64,000 nt of DNA, from NCBI GenBank assembly GCA_963677245.1, contig OY781921.1, forward strand, positions 434,001 to 498,000, written 5' to 3'. The notes beneath the pieces are model-generated. The model had not been told where the DNA came from. It saw only the letters and a program-made list of their open reading frames with translations, and searched no databases. Position numbers and translations under genes: made by a program. The stretch is from Saccharicrinis sp963677245. Lineage in GTDB: Bacteria; Bacteroidota; Bacteroidia; Bacteroidales; Marinilabiliaceae. This document shows, one piece after another, positions 42,769-51,520 of this stretch (positions are counted from its first letter, which is position 1; each line of letters opens with the position of its first letter).

Positions 42769-43914
42769 ATGATACGTATTAAACTTTTATTCATATTCTC
42801 TCTTTTTATTATCGGATTAACGATTCATGCTCAAAATATTACTATTTCCGGATCAGTAATTAATGCAGAAACAGGTGAAACAATTGAGTTTGCCAATCTT
42901 GGAGTAGAAAACACCTATTTAGGGACTGCTTCTGATATCAAGGGAGAATTCGAATTACGTATATCTGAATCATTAAAGGACAGGAAAATAACCATATCTG
43001 CAGTAGGATATAAACCTAAGGATTTTATCATTAGTGAACTTCTAGAGGTTGAAAACGGGATAGTACAGTTAATTCCAATGAAATATGGTCTGTCTGAAGT
43101 TAGCGTGGCTGCTGAATCAAAAATAGGATATGGGATTATACGTACTGCTAATCATTTAATTGAAGAAAATTACAGATCTAATCCATATACTTATAATTGT
43201 TATTTGCATAGCGAATTGCAAGATGGAAATCAAAAAACAAATAGCGAATGTACTTTTCTCCTTGCCGATAAAAAGGGTTATGGCGAAAGGTCTTTTACTG
43301 AGGCGTTTCAAAGCCGGAATTATAAAATAACTCAAAGTAACTCTGCCAATTCTTCAGGTTTAATTAAAGATGGGTTAACGCTTATTGATCAACTTCTACT
43401 CTTCGATATTGTACGAACTCCTGGAAATGTGCTGTCTGTAGAATCTATTAATGAATTCGATATTGATGTAGAAGGAGAAGAAATGTTATATAACGAATTG
43501 GTGTGGAAAATCAATTTTATTTGCCAAGAACCGAATATTCAAAATGGAGGAGATCCTGAATTAAAAAGCTATAAAGGAAGTGTTTGGATTTCGAAAAACA
43601 CCCATGCTGTTATTAAGAGTGTAATTAAATGCGAAAGAAATGGTTTATTCAGGCATGGAAATAATTTTGCTAATCCAGCTCCATTTCAAGGGGTTCTCAC
43701 TTATTCAATAGAAACATTTTATACCGTTAATAATAATAAATACTTATTGGATTATATTCAATATAAACAATCGTATAATAGTAAGCAATGGGATGTTTAT
43801 CTTAAAGTAATGGATGTTTTAGATTTTGATGAGACAATATTAAACAGACAATACTTCAACAATGTAGCTGTAAATTATACTTTTTGGTCAAGCTTTAAAA
43901 GACCTCAGAAATAA
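42769..43914 (+). CDS. Secreted protein with carboxypeptidase-regulatory-like domain
   Basis: I start at ATG 42769 (381 residues), which gives a good signal peptide (IKLLFIFSLFIIGLTIHAQ); a frame open from GTG 42691 adds 26 residues with no signal logic. After cleavage comes a CarboxypepD_reg-like beta-sandwich (ITISGSVINAETGETIEFANLGVENTYLGTASDIKGEF). A larger domain of unknown function then follows, ending YWSSFKRP-like (VNYTFWSSFKRPQK). There is no TonB-dependent barrel. It is likely a periplasmic or outer-membrane-associated protein like those often found beside polymer-use systems, but no such system is next to it. Confidence 0.8.
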   Translation: MIRIKLLFIFSLFIIGLTIHAQNITISGSVINAETGETIEFANLGVENTYLGTASDIKGEFELRISESLKDRKITISAVGYKPKDFIISELLEVENGIVQLIPMKYGLSEVSVAAESKIGYGIIRTANHLIEENYRSNPYTYNCYLHSELQDGNQKTNSECTFLLADKKGYGERSFTEAFQSRNYKITQSNSANSSGLIKDGLTLIDQLLLFDIVRTPGNVLSVESINEFDIDVEGEEMLYNELVWKINFICQEPNIQNGGDPELKSYKGSVWISKNTHAVIKSVIKCERNGLFRHGNNFANPAPFQGVLTYSIETFYTVNNNKYLLDYIQYKQSYNSKQWDVYLKVMDVLDFDETILNRQYFNNVAVNYTFWSSFKRPQK

Positions 43915-44012
43915 GCACAATATTTTGTAAACTATTGCTGGATTATTTCATACATATTTGTTAAATTAAGAATGTAGGTTTTCGGTTTCATTCTTATAAA
44001 AACAAATTGGTT

Positions 44013-45128
44013 ATGAAAGATAATATAGTAACATTAGCTACACTTACTTTTGAAAAAGCACAGTTAGTAAAATCTATACTAGAGGCTGAAGATGTAGAGT
44101 GCTTTTTGGAGAATATTAATCTGATTCAGGGTGCAATATCCACTGGCGTTAAAATAAATATTCAGGAAGTTGATTTTGAAAAAGCCATGGTTCTGTTTGA
44201 TGCGATTAGAGAAAGTGATTTCGAAAAATCCCATCATTACGAAGAAACCGGGGAAGAGTTGAAAATTTTAGTTCCTATAGATTTTTCTGAATACTCTCAA
44301 AAGGCCATTGATGTTGCCTATGACTGGTTAGCAACGAGTAGAGGGGAGTTGGTGCTATTTCATGCCTATTATTCTCCAATTAATGCAGGATTACCTTTTA
44401 GTGATTCCTTTGTATATGATATTAATTCTGATGAAATCAGCTTTGAATTAAAGGAAGAAAGTGAAAATAAATTAGAAGATATAAAGCAAAAAATCACAAA
44501 GAAGATTGTATCAGAAAACAGGTCTAATATTAAAATTGTTACCGAAACCAGAAGAGGAATTGCCGAACATGAAATTATCTCATTTAGTAATCAATATAAA
44601 CCATCGTTAATAGTAATGGGCACAAGAGGGGCAGACAAAAAAACGGTTGATTTAATAGGTAGTGTGACGGCAGAAATAATTGAGAACGCAAAAGTTCCGG
44701 TATTGGCTATTCCTGAGAATTTTAACTATACAAATATAGAAGAATTAAAAAAAATAGGCTTTTTATCTGTTTTTGGCGAGCCTGATTATCTTGCCTTAGA
44801 AAAACTTTCGTCTATGGTTAATACATTAGATGTAGATATTACTTGCGCCCATATTACAAATACAAAAGATAAAGAAACTGATGAAGTTAAAATGAAAGGG
44901 TTAGTCGATCATATAAATAAAAGCGATTTAAAAGATAAGGTTCAATGTAAATTGATTGAAAATGAAGATTTTTGGGTTGGTGTAGAAAGCTTTGTACAAA
45001 TGGATCAAATCCAGTTGTTATCTTTTACCACTTTTAAGCGTAATTTAATATCAAGATTATTGAACCCATCTGTTGCAAAAAAAATGTTATTTCATTCTAC
45101 AACACCTTTGTTGGTTTTTCATGCTTAA
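44013..45128 (+). CDS. DUF2007-like domain fused to universal stress protein
   Basis: 371 residues from ATG 44013. The first 70 residues look like a DUF2007 / putative signal-transducing domain (LATLTFEKAQLVKSILEAEDVECFLEN...INIQEVDFEKAMVLFD). Then follows a UspA domain (LKILVPIDFSEYSQKAIDVAYDWL...), with the ATP-loop-like MGTRGADKKTVDLIGSVTAEIIENAKVPVLAIP. A second, degenerate Usp half follows to the end (SFTTFKRNLISRLLNPSVAKKMLFHSTTPLLVFH). It is cytoplasmic; Usp proteins help survival under stress. This three-part arrangement is uncommon. Confidence 0.85.
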   Translation: MKDNIVTLATLTFEKAQLVKSILEAEDVECFLENINLIQGAISTGVKINIQEVDFEKAMVLFDAIRESDFEKSHHYEETGEELKILVPIDFSEYSQKAIDVAYDWLATSRGELVLFHAYYSPINAGLPFSDSFVYDINSDEISFELKEESENKLEDIKQKITKKIVSENRSNIKIVTETRRGIAEHEIISFSNQYKPSLIVMGTRGADKKTVDLIGSVTAEIIENAKVPVLAIPENFNYTNIEELKKIGFLSVFGEPDYLALEKLSSMVNTLDVDITCAHITNTKDKETDEVKMKGLVDHINKSDLKDKVQCKLIENEDFWVGVESFVQMDQIQLLSFTTFKRNLISRLLNPSVAKKMLFHSTTPLLVFHA

Positions 45129-45173
45129 ATAATTAATTTAGACCCAGGATTATAACTAATTACCTCCTCGGGG

Positions 45174-46070
45174 ATGAAGATTTTATCGGTACTTATATTG
45201 TTATTTGCAGGATGTGCTGTGCTTACTGCTCAATATCCTGTTAGTGGTACTGTGTTTATTCGTGATGGGAAATCTTCTCAAATTAATTTGCTTGTCATTC
45301 ATCAGGATAAAAAAATAAAAGTACCTGTTGATATAAATGGTGTTTTTAATACTATTCTGGATTGGAATGAAGAATATCAACTTTGCTTTTCCAAAAGGGG
45401 CTACATTAGTAAAAAGATAGATTTTAATACGCATATTCCAGAATCCTTTCCTAAAGATCATTTGTATCCTTACCAATTATTAGTAGAGCTTTTTCCACTT
45501 TTCCCAAATGCTGATACTGTTTTTTTTAGAAATCCAGTAGCAAAAATTCATTTTTCGAATCATGCTTATGACTTTGATTTTGATATGGATTATCAATTAG
45601 TTATAAAAAATAAAATAGATGCTTTAAAAAAGGATTATGCCCAATGGATAAAAGAAGGCTCAACCAAACCCAGACCACCCAAAGAAGTTGTCTCAAAAAA
45701 ACAAAAGGCTGCTGCACTTGATTACCAAAAAGGTGTAGAAGTTGCAAAAAACACAAAAGAGGTTATTGCAAAAACAACCATGCCTAATCAGATAAATAAA
45801 ATAGCTGTTAAAAAGGATCCTTTTGGATTGCCACCCATAGAGAAAACTTATCCGGAAGGTAAATCGATTGAGGTTTTTGAATTGAAAGGTAAAGTCATTA
45901 CAAGGGTTGTAATGAAAAATGGAGGATATCAAAAAGTGTTTTACCGAGTAAAGCATGATTGGGGAGGTTTATATTTCTTTGTGCAGGAAGCTCCTACTTA
46001 TTATAGAAGTATTTCTAAGTATAATTTTGATAAAGCAACTCAGATTCTGGAATATTCAAAAAACAAATAA
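45174..46070 (+). CDS. Exported protein of unknown function
   Basis: 298 residues with an N-terminal signal; cleavage after VLTAQ by signal peptidase I seems more likely than use of LFAGC as a lipobox. The first mature domain (YPVSGTVFIRDGKSSQINLLV...KKIDFNT) resembles a small beta-sandwich of the carboxypeptidase-regulatory type. The middle is Lys-rich with a repeat-like VAKNTKEVIAKTT stretch. The end looks like a small beta-domain (ITRVVMKNGGYQKVFYRVKHDWGGLYFFV). No function is known. It follows the stress-protein gene by 45 bases. Confidence 0.65.
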   Translation: MKILSVLILLFAGCAVLTAQYPVSGTVFIRDGKSSQINLLVIHQDKKIKVPVDINGVFNTILDWNEEYQLCFSKRGYISKKIDFNTHIPESFPKDHLYPYQLLVELFPLFPNADTVFFRNPVAKIHFSNHAYDFDFDMDYQLVIKNKIDALKKDYAQWIKEGSTKPRPPKEVVSKKQKAAALDYQKGVEVAKNTKEVIAKTTMPNQINKIAVKKDPFGLPPIEKTYPEGKSIEVFELKGKVITRVVMKNGGYQKVFYRVKHDWGGLYFFVQEAPTYYRSISKYNFDKATQILEYSKNK

Positions 46071-46111
46071 GGTGAACGTTTGTTAAACCTTACAAAAGTC
46101 ATGTTTTTTAT

Positions 46112-46141
46112 TTTGAGGATTAAAATAATTACCTATTTTTG
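46112..46141 (+). promoter_or_regulatory. Promoter of the threonine operon
   Basis: TTTG (46112-46115), an 18-base spacer and TATTTTTG (46134-46141) form a near-consensus Bacteroidota promoter. The start of transcription is expected near 46148, about 28 bases before the leader-peptide ATG. Confidence 0.7.
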
Positions 46142-46175
46142 CATTGAATTTATAAGGAAAAACGCATTTAAACTT

Positions 46176-46244
46176 ATGGTTTATAAATTATACCATACAA
46201 TTACAACAACTACTACATCTACATTCACCCCTTTGGGGGTCTAG
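46176..46244 (+). CDS. Thr-rich leader peptide of the threonine operon
   Basis: A 22-codon frame, ATG 46176 to TAG 46242-46244. It begins MVYKLYHTITTTTTSTFT and ends PLGV. Eight residues are Thr and one is Ile, most within residues 8-18, the same composition logic as E. coli ThrL (Thr and Ile). An overlapping antiterminator/terminator pair follows directly. The inferred role is ribosome stalling at Thr codons when charged tRNA-Thr is scarce, which lets transcription continue to thrA. The leader is not similar in sequence to E. coli ThrL beyond composition. It is too short for routine annotation. Confidence 0.85.
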   Translation: MVYKLYHTITTTTTSTFTPLGV

Positions 46245-46251
46245 CTGTTTT

Positions 46252-46299
46252 TCATCCTTACATAAGGTGATTTAATAATTTTTTAAATGACCTTTTTTT
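46252..46299 (+). terminator. Attenuator of the thr operon: antiterminator and terminator
   Basis: Terminator: AAGGT-g-ATTTA (46264-46274) pairs with TAAAT-g-ACCTT (46284-46294), followed by a run of T to 46299. Antiterminator: TCA-t-CCTTA (46252-46260) pairs with TAAGG-TGA (46263-46270), using the same bases as the terminator's 5' arm. A ribosome at the leader stop (46242-46244) would cover the TCATCCTTA segment, favouring termination; one stalled at the Thr codons would leave it free. Confidence 0.75.
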
Positions 46300-46432
46300 A
46301 ATCAATTTTCATTTTTATAAAACGAAAAATCTATTTGGTAATAACATGTAAACTTGTTATCCAAAAATATGATAAGAGATTGCAATAAAACTATATTTGC
46401 AATCAAATTAATAATCGGCAAAAGAAGCATTC

Positions 46433-48865
46433 ATGAAAGTTTTAAAATTTGGAGGAACATCAGTAGGTTCTTCAGATAGTATATTAAAAGTTAAAAATAT
46501 AGTTGAATCTCAAACCGAACAATCTGTAGTTGTGGTTTCTGCTGTTGGAGGTGTGACCGATTTACTAATTAAAGCTGCAGAATTAGCTGAGAATGGGAAT
46601 CATGAGTGTTTTGATATCTACAGTGAAGTAAAAGAAAAGCATTATAAAATTATTAGTGAATTATTTCCTTTAGATATTGCTCAAACTATAAAGTTTAAAG
46701 TTGATCAACTTTTTGAAGAAGTAAGCACCATTGTAAAAGGTGTTTACATGTTAAAAGAGATGACTCATAAGAGTAAAGCCATTATTTCCAGTTTTGGTGA
46801 ACGTATTTCATCATTTATCATTTCAGAACTTATTGATGATGCTCAATTGTTTGAGTCGCAAAATTATATTATTACTGAGCAAGTTTTTGGTAAAGATTCT
46901 GTTGATTTTGAGGAGACTGAAGCAAAGTTGAAAGATCAATTGTCCAATATTGGTAGAGTCTCAGTTTTTCCTGGATTTATTGCTTCAAACAAAAAAGGAG
47001 AAATTACTACTTTAGGCCGAGGAGGTTCAGATTATACAGCAGCTATTATTGCAGCCACTTTTGATGCTTCTGTATTAGAAATATGGACTGATGTAAATGG
47101 TTTTATGACCGCTGATCCAAGAATTATTAGTCGATCTTATTGTATCGACAGGTTAAGCTATTCTGAAGCAATGGAGCTTTCTCATTTTGGAGCAAAAGTT
47201 ATTTTTCCACCAACAATTTTACCTGTTTATAAAAAGAATATTCCAATCTTAATTAAAAATACTTTTAATCCAGATGCTAAAGGGACCCTTATCGATAATC
47301 AAAAGGAACCTTTACAAGGAAAGAAAATAAAAGGTATTTCTTCAATTAAAGACGTGAGCCTTCTTACTGTTCAAGGGCTTGGTATGATTGGCGTAACTGG
47401 AATTGCTATGCGATTGTTTAAATCCATGGCAGAAGAAAACATAAATGTTGTTTTAATTTCTCAGGCATCTTCTGAAAACTCAATTAGTATAATAATAGAT
47501 TCTTCTACAGCAGATAGAGCTGTAGAATTGGTGCAAGAGGAGTTTAAATTGGAAATAAAACTCAACCAAATAAATAATGTAACCTTAGAGCGTGATATGG
47601 CAGTGATTGCTATTGTTGGTGAAAATATGAAACACACCACAGGTATCTCGGGTAAGTTATTCAATAGCATGGGTAAGAATGGTATCAATATTTATGCTAT
47701 AGCGCAGGGTGCTTCGGAGTTAAATATATCATTTGTTGTAAAAGAAAAAGACTTAAAGAAAGGTCTGAATACAGCTCATGAAGCATTCTTTTTATCTCCA
47801 TATACTATCGTGAATCTGTTTTTAGTTGGTACAGGTACTGTTGGAAAGATGCTAATTGAAAAAATTAATGCTCAAACAGAAACCCTATTTAAAGATAATA
47901 AGCTAAAAATTAGAATAGCAGGTATTACCAATAGTCGTAAAATGCTTTTGAATCCGGAAGGTTTAGACGCCAAGTCTGTTTTAACTGATTTAGATGCAAA
48001 TGGTGAGAAAGCCAACCTGGAAGTATATAAAGAAAGAATTTCTGATTATAATCTTTCCAATAGTGTATTGGTGGATTGTACAGCTAATGCTTCAATTGCA
48101 GCCATATATCAAGGAATACTAGAATCAAATATTTCTGTTGTTACGGCAAATAAGATTGCAAGTTCATCGGAATATGCCACCTATCAAAAGCTTAAATCTA
48201 CCGCTTTGAATAAAGGAGTTAAGTTTCTTTTTGAAACTAATGTAGGTGCCGGTTTACCTATTATATCTCCACTAAACGATTTAGTAATGAGTGGAGATAA
48301 AATATTAAAACTGGAAGCTGTTTTATCCGGAACACTCAATTATATTGTAAATACCGTTAATGAGGATAAACCATTGTCAGAGGTAATACAAGAGGCAAAA
48401 GATAAAGGCTATAGTGAACCAGATCCTCGAATTGATTTAAGTGGTACAGATGTGGTTAGAAAAATTTTAATTTTGGCCAGAGAGTCAGGTTATGCATTAG
48501 AAGAAAGTGATATTGATGTTGTTCCATTTGTACCTCAAAAATATATGGATTGTGAATCTTTAGATCAGTTTATGACTGAAATTAAAGAGTATGATTCTGC
48601 TTTCGAAGAAATAAGAAATGAGCTTGAAAAGAAAGGGCAGAAGCTACGTTATGGAGCAAAGTTAGAAAATGGAAAAGCAGTTGTTGGTTTTATCGAAGTC
48701 GATCAATCTCATCCATTTTTTGATTTAGAAGGGAGTAACAATATTATTTTAATTAACTCGGAGCATTACAAAGAGCATCCTATGCAAATTAAAGGTTATG
48801 GTGCTGGAGCAGAAGTTACAGCTGCTGGCGTTTTTGCTGATATTATTAAAGTAGCAAACAAATAG
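46433..48865 (+). CDS. thrA: Bifunctional aspartokinase / homoserine dehydrogenase
   Basis: 810 residues. The aspartokinase domain has KFGGTSVGSS at the start, then TLGRGGSDYTAAIIAA, about 1-290. Two ACT-like regulatory segments (about 305-450) follow, where threonine usually inhibits. The homoserine dehydrogenase domain begins with the NAD-binding motif LVGTGTVGK near 465. It continues through SVVTANKIASS and GTLNYIVNT to the KGYSEPDPRIDLSGTDVVRK signature. It catalyses the first and third steps from aspartate to threonine and methionine. It is the first gene of thrA-apgM-thrC and follows the Thr leader. Confidence 0.97.
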   Translation: MKVLKFGGTSVGSSDSILKVKNIVESQTEQSVVVVSAVGGVTDLLIKAAELAENGNHECFDIYSEVKEKHYKIISELFPLDIAQTIKFKVDQLFEEVSTIVKGVYMLKEMTHKSKAIISSFGERISSFIISELIDDAQLFESQNYIITEQVFGKDSVDFEETEAKLKDQLSNIGRVSVFPGFIASNKKGEITTLGRGGSDYTAAIIAATFDASVLEIWTDVNGFMTADPRIISRSYCIDRLSYSEAMELSHFGAKVIFPPTILPVYKKNIPILIKNTFNPDAKGTLIDNQKEPLQGKKIKGISSIKDVSLLTVQGLGMIGVTGIAMRLFKSMAEENINVVLISQASSENSISIIIDSSTADRAVELVQEEFKLEIKLNQINNVTLERDMAVIAIVGENMKHTTGISGKLFNSMGKNGINIYAIAQGASELNISFVVKEKDLKKGLNTAHEAFFLSPYTIVNLFLVGTGTVGKMLIEKINAQTETLFKDNKLKIRIAGITNSRKMLLNPEGLDAKSVLTDLDANGEKANLEVYKERISDYNLSNSVLVDCTANASIAAIYQGILESNISVVTANKIASSSEYATYQKLKSTALNKGVKFLFETNVGAGLPIISPLNDLVMSGDKILKLEAVLSGTLNYIVNTVNEDKPLSEVIQEAKDKGYSEPDPRIDLSGTDVVRKILILARESGYALEESDIDVVPFVPQKYMDCESLDQFMTEIKEYDSAFEEIRNELEKKGQKLRYGAKLENGKAVVGFIEVDQSHPFFDLEGSNNIILINSEHYKEHPMQIKGYGAGAEVTAAGVFADIIKVANK

Positions 48866-48889
48866 TTTTATCTGGTTAAAAAAAAACAA

Positions 48890-50095
48890 ATGAAATATTT
48901 AGTAATACTAGCAGATGGTGCATCAGATGAACCATTAAAAGAGTTAGGCGATAAAACCCCTCTAATGGCTGCCAAAACACCTCATATTGATAAGTTGTGT
49001 GCTGAGGGTGTGTCTGGTTTGTTAGATACCGTTCCTCCTACATTACATCCAGGTAGTGAAGTTGCTAATATGATGGTTATGGGATATGATGCAGAGAAAT
49101 ATTATAGAGGTAGAGGTGTTTTAGAAGCGGCATCAATGGGTGTAAAAACATCTTTAACAGATCTGGTTTTTAGATGTAATTTAATTTCATTGGATGGTGA
49201 AAAAATATTAAATCATTCAGCAGGTCATATTACTACAGAAGAAGCAAAAGAAATAATGTTGTTTCTTCAGAAAAAACTAGGTGGAGAAGATGCAAACTTT
49301 TATCCAGGTGTTAGTTATCGTCATTTAATGGTCTTAAATGGTGGAAGTGATAAAATCAATTGTGTACCACCTCATGATGTTCCGGGAACTCCTTTTAAGG
49401 AAGTATTACCATCTGTTAAAGAAAATGGGGCAGAAGATACAGTAAAACAGGTTACTGATTTAATGCTTAAATCTATAGATTTATTAAAAGATCACCCGGT
49501 TAATATAAAAAGGAGAGAGGCCGGAAAACCTACTGCTGACATGATTTGGCCATGGTCTGCAGGAAATACCCCAGATATGCCAACATTAAAAGAATTATAT
49601 GGTTTAGAATCGGGAGTGGTGATTTCTGCAGTTGATTTAATTTATGGCTTAGGAGCATATGCAGGTTTAAAAGCTGTACATGTACCAGGTTCAACAGGCT
49701 TGTATGATACGAACTACGAAGGTAAAGCTGAAGCTGCAATTAACGCATTAAAGGAAAATCAATACGTATTTTTACATATTGAGGCGAGTGATGAAGCTGG
49801 TCATGAAGGTGATCACGAGTTAAAAACAAAAACCATAGAGTATTTGGATCAACGCGTGGTAAAGTTTGTTATTGAGGAAGTTGAGAAGATGGATGAACCT
49901 GTAACTATTGCTCTTTTACCAGATCATCCAACTCCATGTGCATTAAGAACACATACCCGTGATGCAGTTCCTTTTTTCATAAAAAAGCCAGGGCAAGAGC
50001 CTGATGCTGTAATGGAATATAATGAAGAAGCAGCAAAATCAGGTGGCTATGGAACATTATACGGTCCTGAGTTTATGCAATTATTACTTAAATAA
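48890..50095 (+). CDS. apgM: ApgM-like cofactor-independent phosphoglycerate mutase; possible homoserine kinase analogue
   Basis: 401 residues of the archaeal-type phosphoglycerate mutase / alkaline phosphatase superfamily. Visible are the N-terminal metal Asp in VILADGASDEP, then HPGSEVANMMVMGYD and the late HIEASDEAGHEGD and LPDHPTPCALRTHT metal ligands. By family it is named phosphoglycerate mutase. But it stands between thrA and thrC, where thrB (homoserine kinase) is missing, and this placement has led to the prediction that such proteins phosphorylate homoserine. The role is therefore open. It starts 25 bases after thrA and ends 8 bases before thrC. Confidence 0.93.
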   Translation: MKYLVILADGASDEPLKELGDKTPLMAAKTPHIDKLCAEGVSGLLDTVPPTLHPGSEVANMMVMGYDAEKYYRGRGVLEAASMGVKTSLTDLVFRCNLISLDGEKILNHSAGHITTEEAKEIMLFLQKKLGGEDANFYPGVSYRHLMVLNGGSDKINCVPPHDVPGTPFKEVLPSVKENGAEDTVKQVTDLMLKSIDLLKDHPVNIKRREAGKPTADMIWPWSAGNTPDMPTLKELYGLESGVVISAVDLIYGLGAYAGLKAVHVPGSTGLYDTNYEGKAEAAINALKENQYVFLHIEASDEAGHEGDHELKTKTIEYLDQRVVKFVIEEVEKMDEPVTIALLPDHPTPCALRTHTRDAVPFFIKKPGQEPDAVMEYNEEAAKSGGYGTLYGPEFMQLLLK

Positions 50096-50103
50096 CGATT
50101 GGC

Positions 50104-51396
50104 ATGCAATATTATAGTACAAATTCTCCTGAAAATAAAGTTAGTCTTAAAGAGGCTGTATTAAGAGGTTTAGCTGCAGATAAAGGCTTATTTATGCCTG
50201 AGTACATTCCTGAATTAGATAAATCTTTCTTTGAAAATATACAAGATAAGTCTCTCGCTGAAATAGGTTTTGAGACGCTTAAACCTTTTTTCTGTCCAGA
50301 TATTCCGGAAGATAAATTTAAAGCAATTGTTGATGATGCTTTAAACTTTGAAATTCCTGCAGTTAAAGTAAAGGATGGTATTTATTCGTTAGAGCTGTTT
50401 CATGGACCAACTTTGGCTTTTAAAGATGTCGGGGCACGTTTTATGGCTCGTATTTTATCGCAGTTTGTCGCTGATCAGAAAGAAGAAATAAATATTCTGG
50501 TGGCTACATCTGGAGATACAGGAAGTGCAGTTGCTAATGGTTTCTATAAGGTACCTGGAATTAATGTTTTTGTTTTGTATCCTAAAGGTTTGGTTAGTGA
50601 AGTGCAGGAGAAGCAGTTTACGACTTTAGGCGAAAACATTACGGCAATTGAAGTCGATGGAACATTTGATGACTGTCAGCGAATGGTGAAAGAAGCTTTT
50701 ATGGATAAGGAGTTAAACGAAAAATTAGTTTTGACTTCTGCCAATTCGATCAACCTTGCTCGTTTGTTACCGCAATCCGTTTATTATCATTATGGTTATG
50801 CTCAATTAAAAAAGCAAGGCAAAGAAGATGTGGTGATTTGTGTACCTAGTGGTAATTTTGGAAATATTACAGCTGGATTAGTTGCTCAATTAATGGGATT
50901 ACCGGTAAAACGCTATATCGCAGCAACCAATATTAATGATATAGTTCCTCAATATTTAGAGACAGGAGAGTATAAGCCAGCGCCATCAAAGGCTACAGTG
51001 GCTAATGCAATGGATGTAGGGGATCCTAGTAATTTTGTGCGAATTATGGATTTATATAATTCGGAGCATGAAGTTGTTAAAGCTAAGGTAAATGGATTTT
51101 CGTATACTGATGAGCAGATTAAAACAGCAATTACAGAGGTAGATAAAAATCAAGGCTATGTTTTGGATCCGCATGGAGCAACTGGTTATATGGCTTTGGA
51201 ATATGATTTGAAGGATAATGAAACTGGCTTATTTCTTGAGACAGCTCATCCTGCAAAATTCCCTGAAGTTGTAGAGCCACAAATTGGAAGAAAAGTAGAT
51301 GTGCCTGAAAGATTACAGGCTTTTATGGCAGGTGAGCCTAAGAATATTAGTCTTGATGCGAATTTAGATGCGTTGAAAGTATTTTTATTAAAATAG
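50104..51396 (+). CDS. thrC: Threonine synthase
   Basis: 430 residues, PLP-dependent. The lysine that binds PLP is in GPTLAFKDVGARFM near residue 110. Typical segments are ATSGDTGSAVANGFY, which holds the phosphate-binding loop, then FVLYPKGLVSEVQEKQ, CVPSGNFGNITAGL and GYVLDPHGATGYMAL. It converts O-phosphohomoserine to threonine and ends the threonine pathway. The N-terminal MQYYSTNSPENKVSLKEAVLRG is the usual type for this family. It is the last gene of the operon; no clear hairpin terminator follows. Confidence 0.97.
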   Translation: MQYYSTNSPENKVSLKEAVLRGLAADKGLFMPEYIPELDKSFFENIQDKSLAEIGFETLKPFFCPDIPEDKFKAIVDDALNFEIPAVKVKDGIYSLELFHGPTLAFKDVGARFMARILSQFVADQKEEINILVATSGDTGSAVANGFYKVPGINVFVLYPKGLVSEVQEKQFTTLGENITAIEVDGTFDDCQRMVKEAFMDKELNEKLVLTSANSINLARLLPQSVYYHYGYAQLKKQGKEDVVICVPSGNFGNITAGLVAQLMGLPVKRYIAATNINDIVPQYLETGEYKPAPSKATVANAMDVGDPSNFVRIMDLYNSEHEVVKAKVNGFSYTDEQIKTAITEVDKNQGYVLDPHGATGYMALEYDLKDNETGLFLETAHPAKFPEVVEPQIGRKVDVPERLQAFMAGEPKNISLDANLDALKVFLLK

Positions 51397-51435
51397 GCAC
51401 AGTTCTTGTTAATTTTTAAATGAAAAGCTTTATAA

Positions 51436-51469
51436 TTGTTAAGATTTTTTCAAAAAAACCTTATTTTTA
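51436..51469 (+). promoter_or_regulatory. Probable promoter of the TPR protein gene
   Basis: TTG (51436-51438), a 23-base spacer and TATTTTTA (51462-51469, seven of eight to TAnnTTTG). The ATG at 51521 follows after about 50 bases. Confidence 0.45.
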
Positions 51470-51520
51470 CGGTTCTTAACAAGAAAATTATACAATAAAC
51501 TAAATAAAGATTTAAAAATT

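Larger units (their letters stand above)
46071..46432. other. 362-base thr operon regulatory region
   Basis: Between the exported-protein gene and thrA. It holds a promoter (46112-46141), a Thr-rich leader peptide (46176-46244), an antiterminator and terminator pair (46252-46299) and a second possible -7 box TATATTTG at 46392-46399 without a fitting -33 element. No other gene is seen. Confidence 0.8.

Noticed and set aside
42691..43914. GTG start at 42691 for the carboxypeptidase-regulatory-like protein
   Set aside because: The ATG at 42769 starts a clean signal peptide; the upstream extension has none of the expected features.
46392..46399. Second thrA promoter (TATATTTG)
   Set aside because: It matches the -7 box, but no -33 element is at the proper distance, and such boxes occur by chance in AT-rich DNA.
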